A stretch of DNA of 64,000 nt, taken from contig NZ_JBHSNJ010000012.1 of the NCBI RefSeq assembly GCF_042657165.1, positions 744,001-808,000 on the forward strand, read 5' to 3'. The translations under genes were made by a program, and so were the position numbers. Below are positions 24,593 to 33,097 of the stretch, one piece after another. The stretch is from Agrilutibacter niabensis (GTDB lineage Bacteria > Pseudomonadota > Gammaproteobacteria > Xanthomonadales > Xanthomonadaceae). Below the pieces are notes generated by a model, which made no database searches, was not told the DNA's origin, and worked only from the letters and a program-made list of their open reading frames with translations. Numbering within the stretch: the stretch's first letter is position 1; each line of letters begins with the position of its first letter.

Positions 24593-25369
24593 ATGCTCGC
24601 GCGCCTCTACTCCTTCCTGGACCGGTGGGTCATCCGTGCCCTGACCCTGGCCGAAGTCATCCATTGCGGGTTCTGGATGGGCGTGTTGCGTCGGCCCACG
24701 TTGCACCAGGTCACGGCGCTCTTCTACGCGCGGCACGCCCTCTTCGTGGACGCCGACCACAATGCGTCCGGGCTGTATGCGTGGGAACGCGGCGCACTGG
24801 ACCGGTATTTCCCGCGCGAAGGCGCGATCCTGGTGCCCGCCTGCGGTGGCGGTCGCGAGCTCGCCGCGCTGGCGGACGCCGGCTATCGCACGACCGGATT
24901 CGACCCGGAACCGCGGCTGGTGGCAGAAGCGCGTGCGCGCGACTGGGATTCGACCCGGCATCCACCGCGGATCCTGCACGCCGCGGCGGACACGGTGCCC
25001 GCAGAGGTGGGCATGCACGATGCCGCGGTGATCGGGTGGGGCGCCTATACGCATATGGTGGGGCGTCCGGCCCGCGTCGCGTTCCTGGCCGCGCTGGGCC
25101 AGTGCCTGCCGCCGGGCGCGCCGGTGCTGCTGTCGTTCTGGACGCGCGGTCCGCGTGATCGCCGCCTGGACATGGCGTTCCGGCTGGCGTCGGTCGTTGC
25201 GAAGCTGGCGCTCAACAGCCGCCGCCCCGAGCGCGGCGACTGGCTGGGACAGAACTTCGCCCACTACTTCAACGAGCAGGACATCCGCGACGAACTTGCG
25301 GCCGCGGGCTTCGAGTTCCTCGAGTACGCCGAAGCACCTTATGGGCACGCCGTGGCACGGCGCATCTGA
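24593..25369 (+). CDS. Class I SAM-dependent methyltransferase of the RiPP locus
   Basis: About 258 residues. The SAM-binding motif I is ILVPACGGGRELAAL, followed by the acidic loop TTGFDPEPRLVAEARARD. Motif IV is represented by DAAVIGWGAYTHMVG and the C-terminal strand by FWTRGPRDRRLDMAF. The N-terminal 60 residues are helical and may bind substrate. It lies 98 bases after the precursor on the same strand, so peptide tailoring is likely; in known lasso pathways methyltransferases act on the C-terminal carboxylate or on side chains, but the target here is unknown. ATG 24593 is preferred over the upstream open frame from 24461, which overlaps the precursor gene and the hairpin. Confidence 0.8.
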   Translation: MLARLYSFLDRWVIRALTLAEVIHCGFWMGVLRRPTLHQVTALFYARHALFVDADHNASGLYAWERGALDRYFPREGAILVPACGGGRELAALADAGYRTTGFDPEPRLVAEARARDWDSTRHPPRILHAAADTVPAEVGMHDAAVIGWGAYTHMVGRPARVAFLAALGQCLPPGAPVLLSFWTRGPRDRRLDMAFRLASVVAKLALNSRRPERGDWLGQNFAHYFNEQDIRDELAAAGFEFLEYAEAPYGHAVARRI

Positions 25370-25424
25370 CGGAGTCGGGTCCGTAGCTGCGCGGCGCGAC
25401 CTGCGGTCTTGGTCGAACCAGCAG

Positions 25425-25850
25425 CTAGTGCGCGAACGGCTGGTGCGGCCGTGTGGCGTTGACGTCCAGCGACCGCTGCTCCAGTTCGACCCACGCGTGC
25501 GCGTCGATGCTGTCTCCCTCGCGGCGAACGCCGAACTTGAGTTGCGGCTGCAGGCCGCGCCGGCGCAGCGCGCCGTACACCACCAGTGCCTGGCGCAGGC
25601 AGGTGGCCTCTACCGGGCCGCGGCGCCCGGCGGTGGCGGCCAGTTGGGCAAAGCCCAGGGCCGACTCGATGTCGTCGTTGCTTGCCGTGCGCGGCTGCGG
25701 GTGTCCGCTCAGCCGTTCCACCAGGTTGCGCGTGCGCTGGTAGCCGGCGCTGCGCAGGGCCAGCGACACCAGCGGCAGCACGAGCATGAGCAACAGCAGG
25801 CGCAGGCGGTCGCCGGGCGCAAGCGCCCACCAGCGGCGCAGGGCGCTCAT
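25425..25850 (-). CDS. Lasso peptide biosynthesis B2 protein (leader peptidase)
   Basis: Transglutaminase-like cysteine protease that removes the leader from the precursor. 141 residues, typical of split B2 proteins. The catalytic triad is visible: Cys84 in EATCLRQALV, His118 in DAHAWVEL and Asp129 in SLDVN. The N-terminal LRLLLLMLVLPLVSLAL is hydrophobic and may contact the membrane. The start ATG overlaps the stop of the PqqD-like gene as ATGA, so the two are translated together. The pair is on the minus strand, opposite to precursor and cyclase, and convergent with the methyltransferase. Such a broken strand arrangement is unusual for a lasso cluster. Confidence 0.9.
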   Translation of the reverse strand: MSALRRWWALAPGDRLRLLLLMLVLPLVSLALRSAGYQRTRNLVERLSGHPQPRTASNDDIESALGFAQLAATAGRRGPVEATCLRQALVVYGALRRRGLQPQLKFGVRREGDSIDAHAWVELEQRSLDVNATRPHQPFAH

Positions 25851-26146
25851 TCCTCTACCGTCACCAGCCCGGCCTGCGCGAGTTGCGCCGCCAGCGTCAG
25901 CAGGTCGCGCTCGATCGTCGCCGGCATCGCGTCGAACTCGTCGCACAGCGTCTGGTGCACGGCGGCGAGATCGTCGCGCTGGAGCAGCAGCTCCCACACG
26001 CGCGTGCCCACCTTGTTCAGGCCGAAATACGTTTCGCCGGAGAGGTCCAGCAGCACGCCTTCGCCGCCCACGTTCTGGAACAGGACCTGGTCCGACCGTC
26101 GCAGCCTGTGTGCTAGCGTGATTGCGAGGTGGTCGGATTCAGGCAT
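25847..26146 (-). CDS. PqqD-like RiPP recognition element (lasso B1 protein)
   Basis: 99 residues with the winged-helix PqqD fold: VLFQNVGGEGVLLDLSGETY then FGLNKVGTRVWELL, and C-terminal helices ERDLLTLAAQLAQAGLV. In lasso systems the B1 protein binds the conserved leader motif (Y-x-x-P) and hands the precursor to the B2 protease; both partners are encoded here. It overlaps B2 by four bases. Its start at 26146 faces the ABC exporter gene across an 84-base divergent spacer that probably holds both promoters. The reading frame continues upstream on the same strand but would overlap the exporter, so the short form is used. Confidence 0.9.
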   Translation of the reverse strand: MPESDHLAITLAHRLRRSDQVLFQNVGGEGVLLDLSGETYFGLNKVGTRVWELLLQRDDLAAVHQTLCDEFDAMPATIERDLLTLAAQLAQAGLVTVEE

Positions 26147-26230
26147 GGCGATTCGGCGAACTGCATGAAAAGTCGGGGGCAAGGGTAATGCGGCGCCGCG
26201 GATCGCGCAAAACACACGGCATGGATACGC

Positions 26231-27904
26231 ATGCAGCAGGATGAAGAGCAGGGACTGCAGGCGCGCACGCTGCTGCTGCGCCTGCTGCGTCCGTACGGCT
26301 GGCACCTGACGGTCACCATGCTGCTGCTGCTGGCGCAGAGTGCGGTGCTGCTGGCGATGCCCTGGCTGGCCGGACGCTTTTCGGCTGCGCTGCTGGCGGC
26401 GCAGCCGGTCGGCACGACGCTGCTGGCCCTGTTTGGCCTGGTCGCGATGCAGGCGCTGTTGACCTACCTGGTAGGCATACGGATGCAGGTGGCGGCGATG
26501 GGCATGATCGCCGACGGTTGCACGCGCCTGTTCGACCACCTGCAGTCGCTGCCACTGGGCTGGCACCAGGACCGCCGCCGTGGCGAGGTGCTGGCGTTGC
26601 TGACCGAGGACATGGAACGGCTGGGCTGGTTCGTCAGCGGCACCCTGCCGCCGCTGCTGCCGCTGCTGCTGACCTGCCTGGGCGCGCTCGTGCTGATGCT
26701 GCGGATCGAGCCGGGCATCGCCCTCGGGGTCGCGGTGCTCGTGCCGGCGATCTACCTGTCGTTGAAGATCGTGGGTCGCCGCCTGCGGCCGCTCGGACGG
26801 GCCGTGGCCGACGGCCATGCGCAGCGCGCCGCGCTGGCCGAACAGAACCTGGCGATGCTGCCGGTGGTGAAGGCGTTCTCCGGGGAGCCCGGCGAGAGCG
26901 GCCGCTTCCACGCCCAGGCCCAGGCGCTGCGCCTGCTGCAGTTGCGGCAGGCGCGCCTGCATATCCTGGTGGGGCCGCTGGTGCGGGTCGCCGCCGCGGC
27001 GATGGTCCTGCTGCTGTTGTGGCTGACCAGCCGCCATGTCGCCAACGGCGCGCTGAGCGCCGGCGACCTGGTGACCCTGCTCCTGTACGGCATGCTGCTG
27101 ACCCAGCCGGTCGCCGAACTGGCCAGCGTCTATGGCCAGCTCCAGGGCGCGCGCGGGGCCGCGGAACGGCTGGTGCAGGCCTTCGCACAGGCTCCGGAAC
27201 CCGCCGGCGGCCACGAGGTGCTGTCGGCACCACGCGGCGAGATCGTGTTCGAGGATGTCGTGTTCGCCTATCCCGGACGCGAACCGGTGCTGCGCGGCCT
27301 GCAGTTGCACGTGCAGGCCGGCGAGACGGTGGCGATCACCGGCGCCAACGGCGCTGGCAAGAGCACCCTGGCGCACCTGCTGCTGCGATTCGACGATCCG
27401 CAGTCGGGGCGCATCACCTTCGATGGCACCGACCTGCATCAGCTCCGCACGCGCAGCCTGCGCCAGCAGGTCGGCTTGGTGGCGCAGCATGTGCTGCTGT
27501 TCAACGCGACGGTGGCGGAGAACATCGGTTACGGCCAGTCGGGCGTCGATCGTGCGCGGATCGAAGCGGCGGCGCGCGCCGCGCGTGCACACGACTTCGT
27601 GATGGCCCTGCCGCAGGGTTACGACACCGTGGTCGGCGACCAGGGCGTGAAGCTTTCCGGCGGCCAGAAGCAGCGCATCGCGCTGGCGCGGGCCCTGCTC
27701 AAGGACCCGCCGGTGCTGGTGCTGGACGAGGCGACGGCGATGTTCGATCCGGAAGGCGAGCGCGAATTCATCGACGAGTGCCACGACGTGCTGCATTCGC
27801 GCACGGTGATCCTGATCACCCATCGCCCGGCCAGCCTGTCGCTGGCCAACCGGATCCTGCGCCTGCAGGACGGCGTGCTGGTGCCGGCGGCGCCTCCGGC
27901 ATGA
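26231..27904 (+). CDS. ABC transporter with fused membrane and ATPase domains (RiPP exporter, D protein)
   Basis: Half-transporter of 557 residues, expected to work as a homodimer exporting the mature peptide and giving self-immunity. The type I transmembrane domain covers about residues 15-310 with six helices (HLTVTMLLLLAQSAVLLAM, LLTCLGALVLML, MVLLLLWL). The nucleotide-binding domain has Walker A TGANGAGKST (about 369-379), signature LSGGQKQRIALARALLK (about 475-490), Walker B VLVLDEATAMFD (about 494-505) and the H-loop ITHRPAS. There is no N-terminal peptidase domain, consistent with leader removal by B2. The start faces the PqqD-like gene. Similarity alone could also fit a lipid exporter; the neighbours make peptide export likely. 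Confidence 0.88.
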   Translation: MQQDEEQGLQARTLLLRLLRPYGWHLTVTMLLLLAQSAVLLAMPWLAGRFSAALLAAQPVGTTLLALFGLVAMQALLTYLVGIRMQVAAMGMIADGCTRLFDHLQSLPLGWHQDRRRGEVLALLTEDMERLGWFVSGTLPPLLPLLLTCLGALVLMLRIEPGIALGVAVLVPAIYLSLKIVGRRLRPLGRAVADGHAQRAALAEQNLAMLPVVKAFSGEPGESGRFHAQAQALRLLQLRQARLHILVGPLVRVAAAAMVLLLLWLTSRHVANGALSAGDLVTLLLYGMLLTQPVAELASVYGQLQGARGAAERLVQAFAQAPEPAGGHEVLSAPRGEIVFEDVVFAYPGREPVLRGLQLHVQAGETVAITGANGAGKSTLAHLLLRFDDPQSGRITFDGTDLHQLRTRSLRQQVGLVAQHVLLFNATVAENIGYGQSGVDRARIEAAARAARAHDFVMALPQGYDTVVGDQGVKLSGGQKQRIALARALLKDPPVLVLDEATAMFDPEGEREFIDECHDVLHSRTVILITHRPASLSLANRILRLQDGVLVPAAPPA

Positions 27905-27929
27905 CGGAGCGCGCCGCGCCTGCGGCGCC

Positions 27930-28775
27930 TTACTCGATCTGCTCCCTGGCGTACGCCGCGTCCAGCGCCTCCATCGCATCCAGCGGCTTGATCTTGGCGG
28001 CCTTCTCGTAGGCCGCGGCCGCGGCGTCTTCCTTCTTGTCGCCGTGCAGGAGCATCAGCACGTTGCCGTGTTCGATGTGGGCGATCGGCGAGGTGGGTGT
28101 CAGCTTGAGCGCGGTCTTGATGTGCTTCTCGGCTTCCGCAGGCTTGGCGCCGTAGGTCATGCCACCGATGAGCGCGCCGATCTTGTTGACGATCTCGGCG
28201 TGGTACACCGCCATCGCGGTGTGGGCCTCGGCATGCTTGGGGGCGAGCCCGAGCGTGGTGTCGAGCGCGGTGCGCACCCTGGTGGCGATGCCTTCCTTCA
28301 ACGCCTTCACGATCGACAGGCCCTGGCTGTAGCGACCCAGCGCGAAGGCGAGGCGGTAGTGGCTGTTGGCTTCGTCCGGCAGCGCCTTGACCGCGGCCTC
28401 GGCCAGCTTGGCGGCCTGCTCGAAGCGCTTGAGCTTCTCGGCATCGTTGTCGACCAGGTAGGTGGCGTGGATGCCGATGGCCTTGACCGCGACCGAGGCG
28501 CCGATCGGGCCGAGCTTCTCGCCGGCCTCGAATGCGGCCTTGAAGTCGCCGTGGTGGAAAGCGCGCCAGGCATCCTGCAGGGCAGTTGCCAACGCGTCGG
28601 CATCGAGCTTGGGCGCGGCCTTGCCTGCGGCCTTGAGCAGCGTCGCCGCGTGCTTGGCGTCCGGGAACGGCTCGCAATCGCCGGCATGCAGCTGCGGCCA
28701 GGCCTTCTTCAGGGCATCGCCGGCGTAGGCGAAACCCTTGGCGTCGTGCGGGAAAGCAGCCCACTTGGTGGCCAT
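27930..28775 (-). CDS. TPR-like repeat protein
   Basis: 281 residues, soluble, with no signal peptide. Repeating helical hairpins such as DEANSHYRLAFALGRYSQGL, KHAEAHTAMAVYHAEI and PTSPIAHIEHGNVLMLLHGDKKEDAAAAAYEKAAKI match the TPR pattern. Tetratricopeptide proteins are protein-binding scaffolds, so no enzyme activity is proposed. ATG 28775 has AGGAG at good spacing, while the upstream extension to 28880 lacks one. It lies 55 bases after the TetR gene on the same strand and ends 26 bases from the convergent exporter gene. Context suggests a link to the acyl reductase module rather than the RiPP locus. Confidence 0.75.
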   Translation of the reverse strand: MATKWAAFPHDAKGFAYAGDALKKAWPQLHAGDCEPFPDAKHAATLLKAAGKAAPKLDADALATALQDAWRAFHHGDFKAAFEAGEKLGPIGASVAVKAIGIHATYLVDNDAEKLKRFEQAAKLAEAAVKALPDEANSHYRLAFALGRYSQGLSIVKALKEGIATRVRTALDTTLGLAPKHAEAHTAMAVYHAEIVNKIGALIGGMTYGAKPAEAEKHIKTALKLTPTSPIAHIEHGNVLMLLHGDKKEDAAAAAYEKAAKIKPLDAMEALDAAYAREQIE

Positions 28776-28830
28776 GGCGGAACTCTCCTTGGGGCGGTGC
28801 GCCGGACTGCGGGGCGCAGGGCAGTGGAAG

Positions 28831-29457
28831 TCAGTCGATGTAGACGCGGGTGAGGTGGTTGAGGTGCAGGCGTTCGGCATCGCGCAGGAACGGCGCCAGC
28901 AGCATCATCACCTGCACGATGCCGGCGCGGATCGCTTCGTGTTCGTCCTTGTCGCCGCGCGCCGAGGCGTAGTTGAGCCAGAACGTCGCGATTACCAGGA
29001 CGTTGGTCGCGGTGGCGGCGAGCTCGTCGCTGGAGGCGCGCATCACCCCCGCCTGCGAGAGTCCGCGCATCACCGCGTGGGCCTGGTCGTCGGCACGCTT
29101 GAGGATGCGCGCGAAGCGCAGGCGCAGCCGGCGGTTGCGGCTGAGGATCTCGACCAGGTCGCGGTAGAGGAAGCGGTAGTCCCAGATCGACTCGAACACC
29201 AGGTGCAGCTGCAGCCAGATGTCCTCGAGCCCGGGCAGCCGGCCTTCCGGAGCGGCCAGCGCGCTGTCCATGCGCTCCTCGAAGCGCGCGAACAACTGCT
29301 CGATGATGTCGTCCTTGTTGCGGAAGTGGTAGTACAGGTTGCCGGGGCTGATCTCGAGCTCGTCGGCGATGTGGTTGGTGGTGACGTTGGGCTCGCCCTG
29401 CGCATTGAACATGGCCAGGCTGGCATCGAGGATGCGCTGGCGGGTCTGCCGGGCCAT
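28831..29457 (-). CDS. TetR/AcrR family transcriptional regulator
   Basis: 208 residues, the normal length. The N-terminal helix-turn-helix is RQRILDASLAMFNAQGEPNV then TTNHIADELEISPGNLYYHF (about 5-45), a strong TetR signature. The C-terminal ligand-binding half (ESIWDYRFLYRDLVEILSRN) corresponds to a TetR_C domain often seen in regulators of fatty-acid or lipid genes. It sits between the acyl-CoA-binding protein and the TPR gene on one strand and upstream of the divergent acyl reductase, so control of this lipid module by an acyl-CoA-like ligand is a reasonable inference. No operator palindrome was identified with confidence. Confidence 0.88.
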   Translation of the reverse strand: MARQTRQRILDASLAMFNAQGEPNVTTNHIADELEISPGNLYYHFRNKDDIIEQLFARFEERMDSALAAPEGRLPGLEDIWLQLHLVFESIWDYRFLYRDLVEILSRNRRLRLRFARILKRADDQAHAVMRGLSQAGVMRASSDELAATATNVLVIATFWLNYASARGDKDEHEAIRAGIVQVMMLLAPFLRDAERLHLNHLTRVYID

Positions 29458-29475
29458 GCGGGGAGCCTGCTCGCC

Positions 29476-29733
29476 TTAGCCGCGCAGCTTCTTCACCAGG
29501 TCGACGTACTTCTTCATCGCGTCGTCCTCGCTGGTGCCCTTGAGCTTGGCCCAGGCCTCGTACTTGGCGGTGCCGACGAAATCGAAGAAGCCCGGCTTCG
29601 GACCGGACACGTCCCCCTCCGAACCCTGCTTGTACAGCGCGTACAGGCGCAGCAGCGTGTCGTTGTCGGGGCGCTCGGCCAGCGAATGGACGTCCTTTGC
29701 GGCCTGTTCGAATTGGGTCTTCAGATCGGCCAT
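29476..29733 (-). CDS. Acyl-CoA-binding protein (ACBP)
   Basis: Small cytosolic four-helix protein that binds and buffers long-chain acyl-CoA esters. 85 residues, almost exactly the family length. Signature stretches are FEQAAKDVHSLAERPDNDTL, LLRLYALYKQGSEGDV (containing the binding YxxYKQ core), GFFDFVGTAKYEAWAKLKG and AMKKYVDLVKKL. The start at 29733 matches the family N-terminus; an upstream ATG at 29838 would add an unrelated tail. It is divergent from the acyl reductase gene with about 150 bases between them, and close before the TetR gene on its strand. ACBPs are common in eukaryotes and patchy in bacteria. Confidence 0.93.
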   Translation of the reverse strand: MADLKTQFEQAAKDVHSLAERPDNDTLLRLYALYKQGSEGDVSGPKPGFFDFVGTAKYEAWAKLKGTSEDDAMKKYVDLVKKLRG

Positions 29734-29881
29734 GGCGGCGGCTCCGTGCAGTTGAAGCGGCATATCAGCATGGGGCTGTGGCACGGTCAATACGGGAGGG
29801 CATTGTCGGCGGCAGTGGCGTCTGGCAACGTAGACCAAGGCCGGCTACATCGTTGCGCCGGCGTCTTTGGGAGAGCGGGGC

Positions 29882-31888
29882 ATGAGCTACTTCGTCACCG
29901 GCGCAACCGGTTTCATCGGTCGCTACCTGGTCAGCAAGCTGCTGCAACGCAAGGGCACGGCGGCTTCGAACAAGATCTACGTGCTGGTGCGCAAGGATTC
30001 GCAGAAGAAGTTCGATGCCATCGCGATGAAGATGGGCTGGGACATGAAGCGTGTCCTGGTCGTCAACGGCGACATGACCGCGGCCAGGTGCGGCGTGAGC
30101 GCCGCGCAGGCCAAGGCGCTGACCGGGAAGGTGAAGCATTTCTTCCACCTCGCCGCGGTCTATGACCTCACCGCCAACGCCGCCTCGCAGCGCGCCGCCA
30201 ACATCGACGGCACGCAGAATGCGCTCGATCTCGCCGCCGCCCTGGGCGCCGGCTGCTTCCACCACACCAGTTCGATCGCCGCCGCGGGCCTCTATCCCGG
30301 CGTGTTCCGCGAGGACATGTTCGACGAAGCCGAGGGGCTGGACGATCCCTACCTGGCGACCAAGCACGAATCCGAAGGCCTGGTGCGCAAGGAGAAGCGC
30401 ATCAAGTGGCGCATCTATCGCCCGGGCATGGTGGTCGGCCATTCGCAGACCGGCGAGATCGACAAGATCGACGGCCCGTACTACTTCTTTACCCTGATCA
30501 AGAAGCTGCGCGAGATGCTCCCGCAGTGGATGCCGACCCTCGGCATCGAGGGCGGACGCATCAACATCGTCCCGGTCGACTACGTCGTCGATGCGATGGA
30601 CCACATCGCGCACAGGCCCAGGCTCGACGGTCACTGCTTCCACCTGACCGACCCGGAGCCCATGCGCGTCGGCGAGGTGCTCAACACCTTTGCCCGCGCC
30701 GGGCACGCGCCGGAAATGACCATGCGCATCGACGCGCGCATGTTCGCCTTCGTGCCGGGCGGCATCCGCTCCGCCGTGGGCAACCTGCCGCCGGTGAAGC
30801 GTTTTGTCGGCATGCTGCTGCGCGACTTCAAGATCCCGAAGGAAACGCTCAAGTTCATCACCTATCCCACGCGGTTCGACAACCGCGAGGCCGAGCGCGC
30901 GTTGCGCGGGAGCGGCATCAGCGTGCCGCCACTGGAGGGCTATGCATGGCGCCTTTGGGACTACTGGGAGCGGCACCTGGACCCGGACCTGTTCGTCGAT
31001 CGCTCGTTGAAGGGCAAGGTCAAGGGCAAGGTCGTGGTGATCACGGGCGGGTCCTCGGGTATTGGCCTGTCGACGGCGCAGCGCGTGGCCGAGGCGGGTG
31101 CGATCACGGTGATCGTCGCGCGCGGCGAGGAGGAGCTTTTCAAGGCCCGCGATGAAATGAAGAAGGCCGGCGGGAAAGTGTTCGCCTATACCGCCGACCT
31201 GTCCGACATGGCCGACTGCGACCGCCTGGTGAAGCAGATCCTGGAAGCGCATGGCCACGTCGACGTGCTGGTGAACAACGCCGGCCGCTCGATCCGGCGC
31301 TCGATCGAGCTGAGCTACGACCGCTTCCACGATTTCGAGCGCACGATGCAGCTCAATTACTTCGGCAGCCTGCGCCTGATCATGGGCTTCATGCCGAGCA
31401 TGACGCATCGGCGCCGCGGCCACATCATCAACATCTCCTCCATCGGCGTGCTCGCCAATTCACCGCGATTCTCCGCGTACGTCGCTTCGAAGGCGGCACT
31501 GGATGCGTTCAGCCGCTGCGCGCAGGGCGAGTTGTCGGGCAAGGGCATCAGCTTCACCACAATAAACATGCCGCTGGTGAAGACGCCGATGATCGCGCCG
31601 ACCAAGATGTACGAGAGCGTGCCGACGCTGACCACGGACGAAGCCGCCGACCTCGTGGTCAAGGGCATCATCGAACGTCCCAGCCGCATCGCCACGCGCC
31701 TGGGCATCTTCGCTTCCGTCATCAACGCGGTGGCGCCGAAGGCCTACGAAGTGGTGATGAACACGGCGTTCGAGCTGTTCCCGGATTCGGCTGCGGCCAA
31801 GGGCGACAAGGCCGCGTTGCGCGGCGAGGCGCAGGCGAGCAACGAGCAGATCGCCTTCGCCGCGCTGATGCGGGGCGTGCACTGGTAA
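29882..31888 (+). CDS. Two-domain fatty acyl reductase / SDR fusion
   Basis: 668 residues in two dehydrogenase domains. The N-terminal extended SDR resembles thioester or acyl-CoA reductases: NAD(P) motif TGATGFIGR (about 6-14), VLVRKDSQKKF, HTSSIAAAG and the YLATK tyrosine-lysine pair. The C-terminal classical SDR has TGGSSGIG (about 386-393), NNAGRSI, ISSIG and the catalytic YVASK near residue 533. The layout matches bacterial and mycobacterial fatty acyl-CoA reductases that make fatty aldehydes or alcohols, for example as wax-ester precursors. ATG 29882 has a G-rich ribosome site, while the frame opens at 29867. The neighbouring ACBP supports an acyl-CoA substrate. Whether it stops at aldehyde or alcohol cannot be told. 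Confidence 0.85.
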   Translation: MSYFVTGATGFIGRYLVSKLLQRKGTAASNKIYVLVRKDSQKKFDAIAMKMGWDMKRVLVVNGDMTAARCGVSAAQAKALTGKVKHFFHLAAVYDLTANAASQRAANIDGTQNALDLAAALGAGCFHHTSSIAAAGLYPGVFREDMFDEAEGLDDPYLATKHESEGLVRKEKRIKWRIYRPGMVVGHSQTGEIDKIDGPYYFFTLIKKLREMLPQWMPTLGIEGGRINIVPVDYVVDAMDHIAHRPRLDGHCFHLTDPEPMRVGEVLNTFARAGHAPEMTMRIDARMFAFVPGGIRSAVGNLPPVKRFVGMLLRDFKIPKETLKFITYPTRFDNREAERALRGSGISVPPLEGYAWRLWDYWERHLDPDLFVDRSLKGKVKGKVVVITGGSSGIGLSTAQRVAEAGAITVIVARGEEELFKARDEMKKAGGKVFAYTADLSDMADCDRLVKQILEAHGHVDVLVNNAGRSIRRSIELSYDRFHDFERTMQLNYFGSLRLIMGFMPSMTHRRRGHIINISSIGVLANSPRFSAYVASKAALDAFSRCAQGELSGKGISFTTINMPLVKTPMIAPTKMYESVPTLTTDEAADLVVKGIIERPSRIATRLGIFASVINAVAPKAYEVVMNTAFELFPDSAAAKGDKAALRGEAQASNEQIAFAALMRGVHW

Positions 31889-31909
31889 CTCCTGGGCACG
31901 CAGCGGATG

Positions 31910-31940
31910 CGAAAACGCGGCGCCGGGCGCCGCGTTTTCG
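31910..31940. terminator. Bidirectional terminator between acyl reductase and Mrr-like gene
   Basis: Near-perfect inverted repeat: CGAAAACGCGGCGCC pairs with GGCGCCGCGTTTTCG. It places an A/T-rich base with U-tracts on either strand. It sits between the convergent genes ending at 31888 and 31970. Confidence 0.75.
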
Positions 31941-31969
31941 TTGGGGTCATCGTCGGGCCGATGCCGAAT

Positions 31970-32911
31970 TCAGTAGGTCGTGCACTGCAGGAATCGCGCA
32001 GGCCGCGTCGAGCCGGCCGGGGGCTGCAGGTGCAGGCGCGAGGTGCGCAGCGCGTCGTATTTCTGCATGACGTCGCAGACGCTGCGGACCGGATCAGCCG
32101 TTTCATCGGCGAGGTAGACCAGCAGCGTCGAACGCGTGCTCCACATAGCACGCTCGACGCCGGGCAGGGTCGACACCATGCGAATCACTTCGTCGCGTTG
32201 CTCGTGGTCGCTCACCGGGGCGGCCGCGGCGATCGGCACGCTCTCGACCACCGGTGCGACCGGAGCGGCCGGCTGCGGAACCGGGGCGGCGACCGGCGTC
32301 GCGGGGGGCGAAGTGGCCTCGCCGTTTCGCATGACGAAGGCGGTGGCGAGCCCAAGCGCCAGTGCGGCGGCCCAGGCGACAAGCGTCTGGCGAGTGGCGG
32401 CCTGCTTCGACTTGCCGGCGAGTTCGTCGCGCACTCCGGGTGCGAGCTGCGAAAACACGACCGGCCACAGGGTTTCGCCATCGAAGAGGTCAATCCGGCC
32501 ATTGGCAAGCTTGCGGGCCGAATGGTCGGACGTGCCGGGCGTGGCCACCACGCCACCCGCAGCGCCGTGGAATCGCACGGCATCGGTCATGTCGCCGACC
32601 ACGGTCGGGGTAATCCGGTAGTTGAGTCCCTGCTTGCACGCAAGCAGCCATTCCTTGCCGTCACGCTTGAGGTGGATGACGGAATCCTGTCCGCGTTCCG
32701 CAGCGTCCTCGATGGTTTCCGGTTCGAACCCGCGGTTGCGCAGGCCATCGACGACCAGCCTCGAGAATTCGCGCCAGCGCATCGCGGCGAGCAGCTTCAG
32801 GCCCTCATCGCGTTCGAGGCGAGGGCGCTGCACGAACCACAACCAGACGGTGGCGGCGCCACCGATCGCTACGGCCAGGGCCAAGGCAGGCAGGAGCGAT
32901 GAGGCCGTCAT
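31970..32911 (-). CDS. Membrane-anchored Mrr-like restriction-endonuclease-fold protein
   Basis: 313 residues. One N-terminal helix (LLPALALAVAIGGAATVWLW) precedes a domain of about 120 residues that resembles the Mrr_cat fold: WREFSRLVVDGLRNRGFEPE, the acid in GQDSVIHLKRDGKEW and WLLACKQG with a lysine in the QxK-like position. A second helix (TLVAWAAALALGLATAFVM) follows, then a proline-alanine-rich linker and a C-terminal periplasmic domain ending FLQCTTY. Membrane proteins with this endonuclease fold are widespread in gammaproteobacteria and their role is unclear; DNA cleavage is not proven. ATG 32911 has AAGGAC upstream. Confidence 0.7.
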   Translation of the reverse strand: MTASSLLPALALAVAIGGAATVWLWFVQRPRLERDEGLKLLAAMRWREFSRLVVDGLRNRGFEPETIEDAAERGQDSVIHLKRDGKEWLLACKQGLNYRITPTVVGDMTDAVRFHGAAGGVVATPGTSDHSARKLANGRIDLFDGETLWPVVFSQLAPGVRDELAGKSKQAATRQTLVAWAAALALGLATAFVMRNGEATSPPATPVAAPVPQPAAPVAPVVESVPIAAAAPVSDHEQRDEVIRMVSTLPGVERAMWSTRSTLLVYLADETADPVRSVCDVMQKYDALRTSRLHLQPPAGSTRPARFLQCTTY

Positions 32912-32992
32912 GGAGTCCTTCCGTATGAGTCGAGGGCGAAACTATACGTCAGGGCCGCGAGGGCGAGAATGTGAAGGAGTCAGCGGAAAGGC

Positions 32993-33054
32993 AATAAAAA
33001 GCCCGCCAGTCCGAATCGCAGGGGGAGGGGAGCTGCGTGGAGGAACTGGCGGGC
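32993..33054 (-). terminator. Rho-independent terminator of the phasin gene
   Basis: GCCCGCCAGT (33001-33010) pairs with ACTGGCGGGC (33045-33054) around a 34-base loop. Read on the minus strand it ends in TTTTTATTG. The long loop is unusual but stem and U-tract are good. Confidence 0.65.
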
Positions 33055-33097
33055 GGGAAGCATTCGCGGCTCTGCGTCCGCAGTGCGTGCTGCAGGC

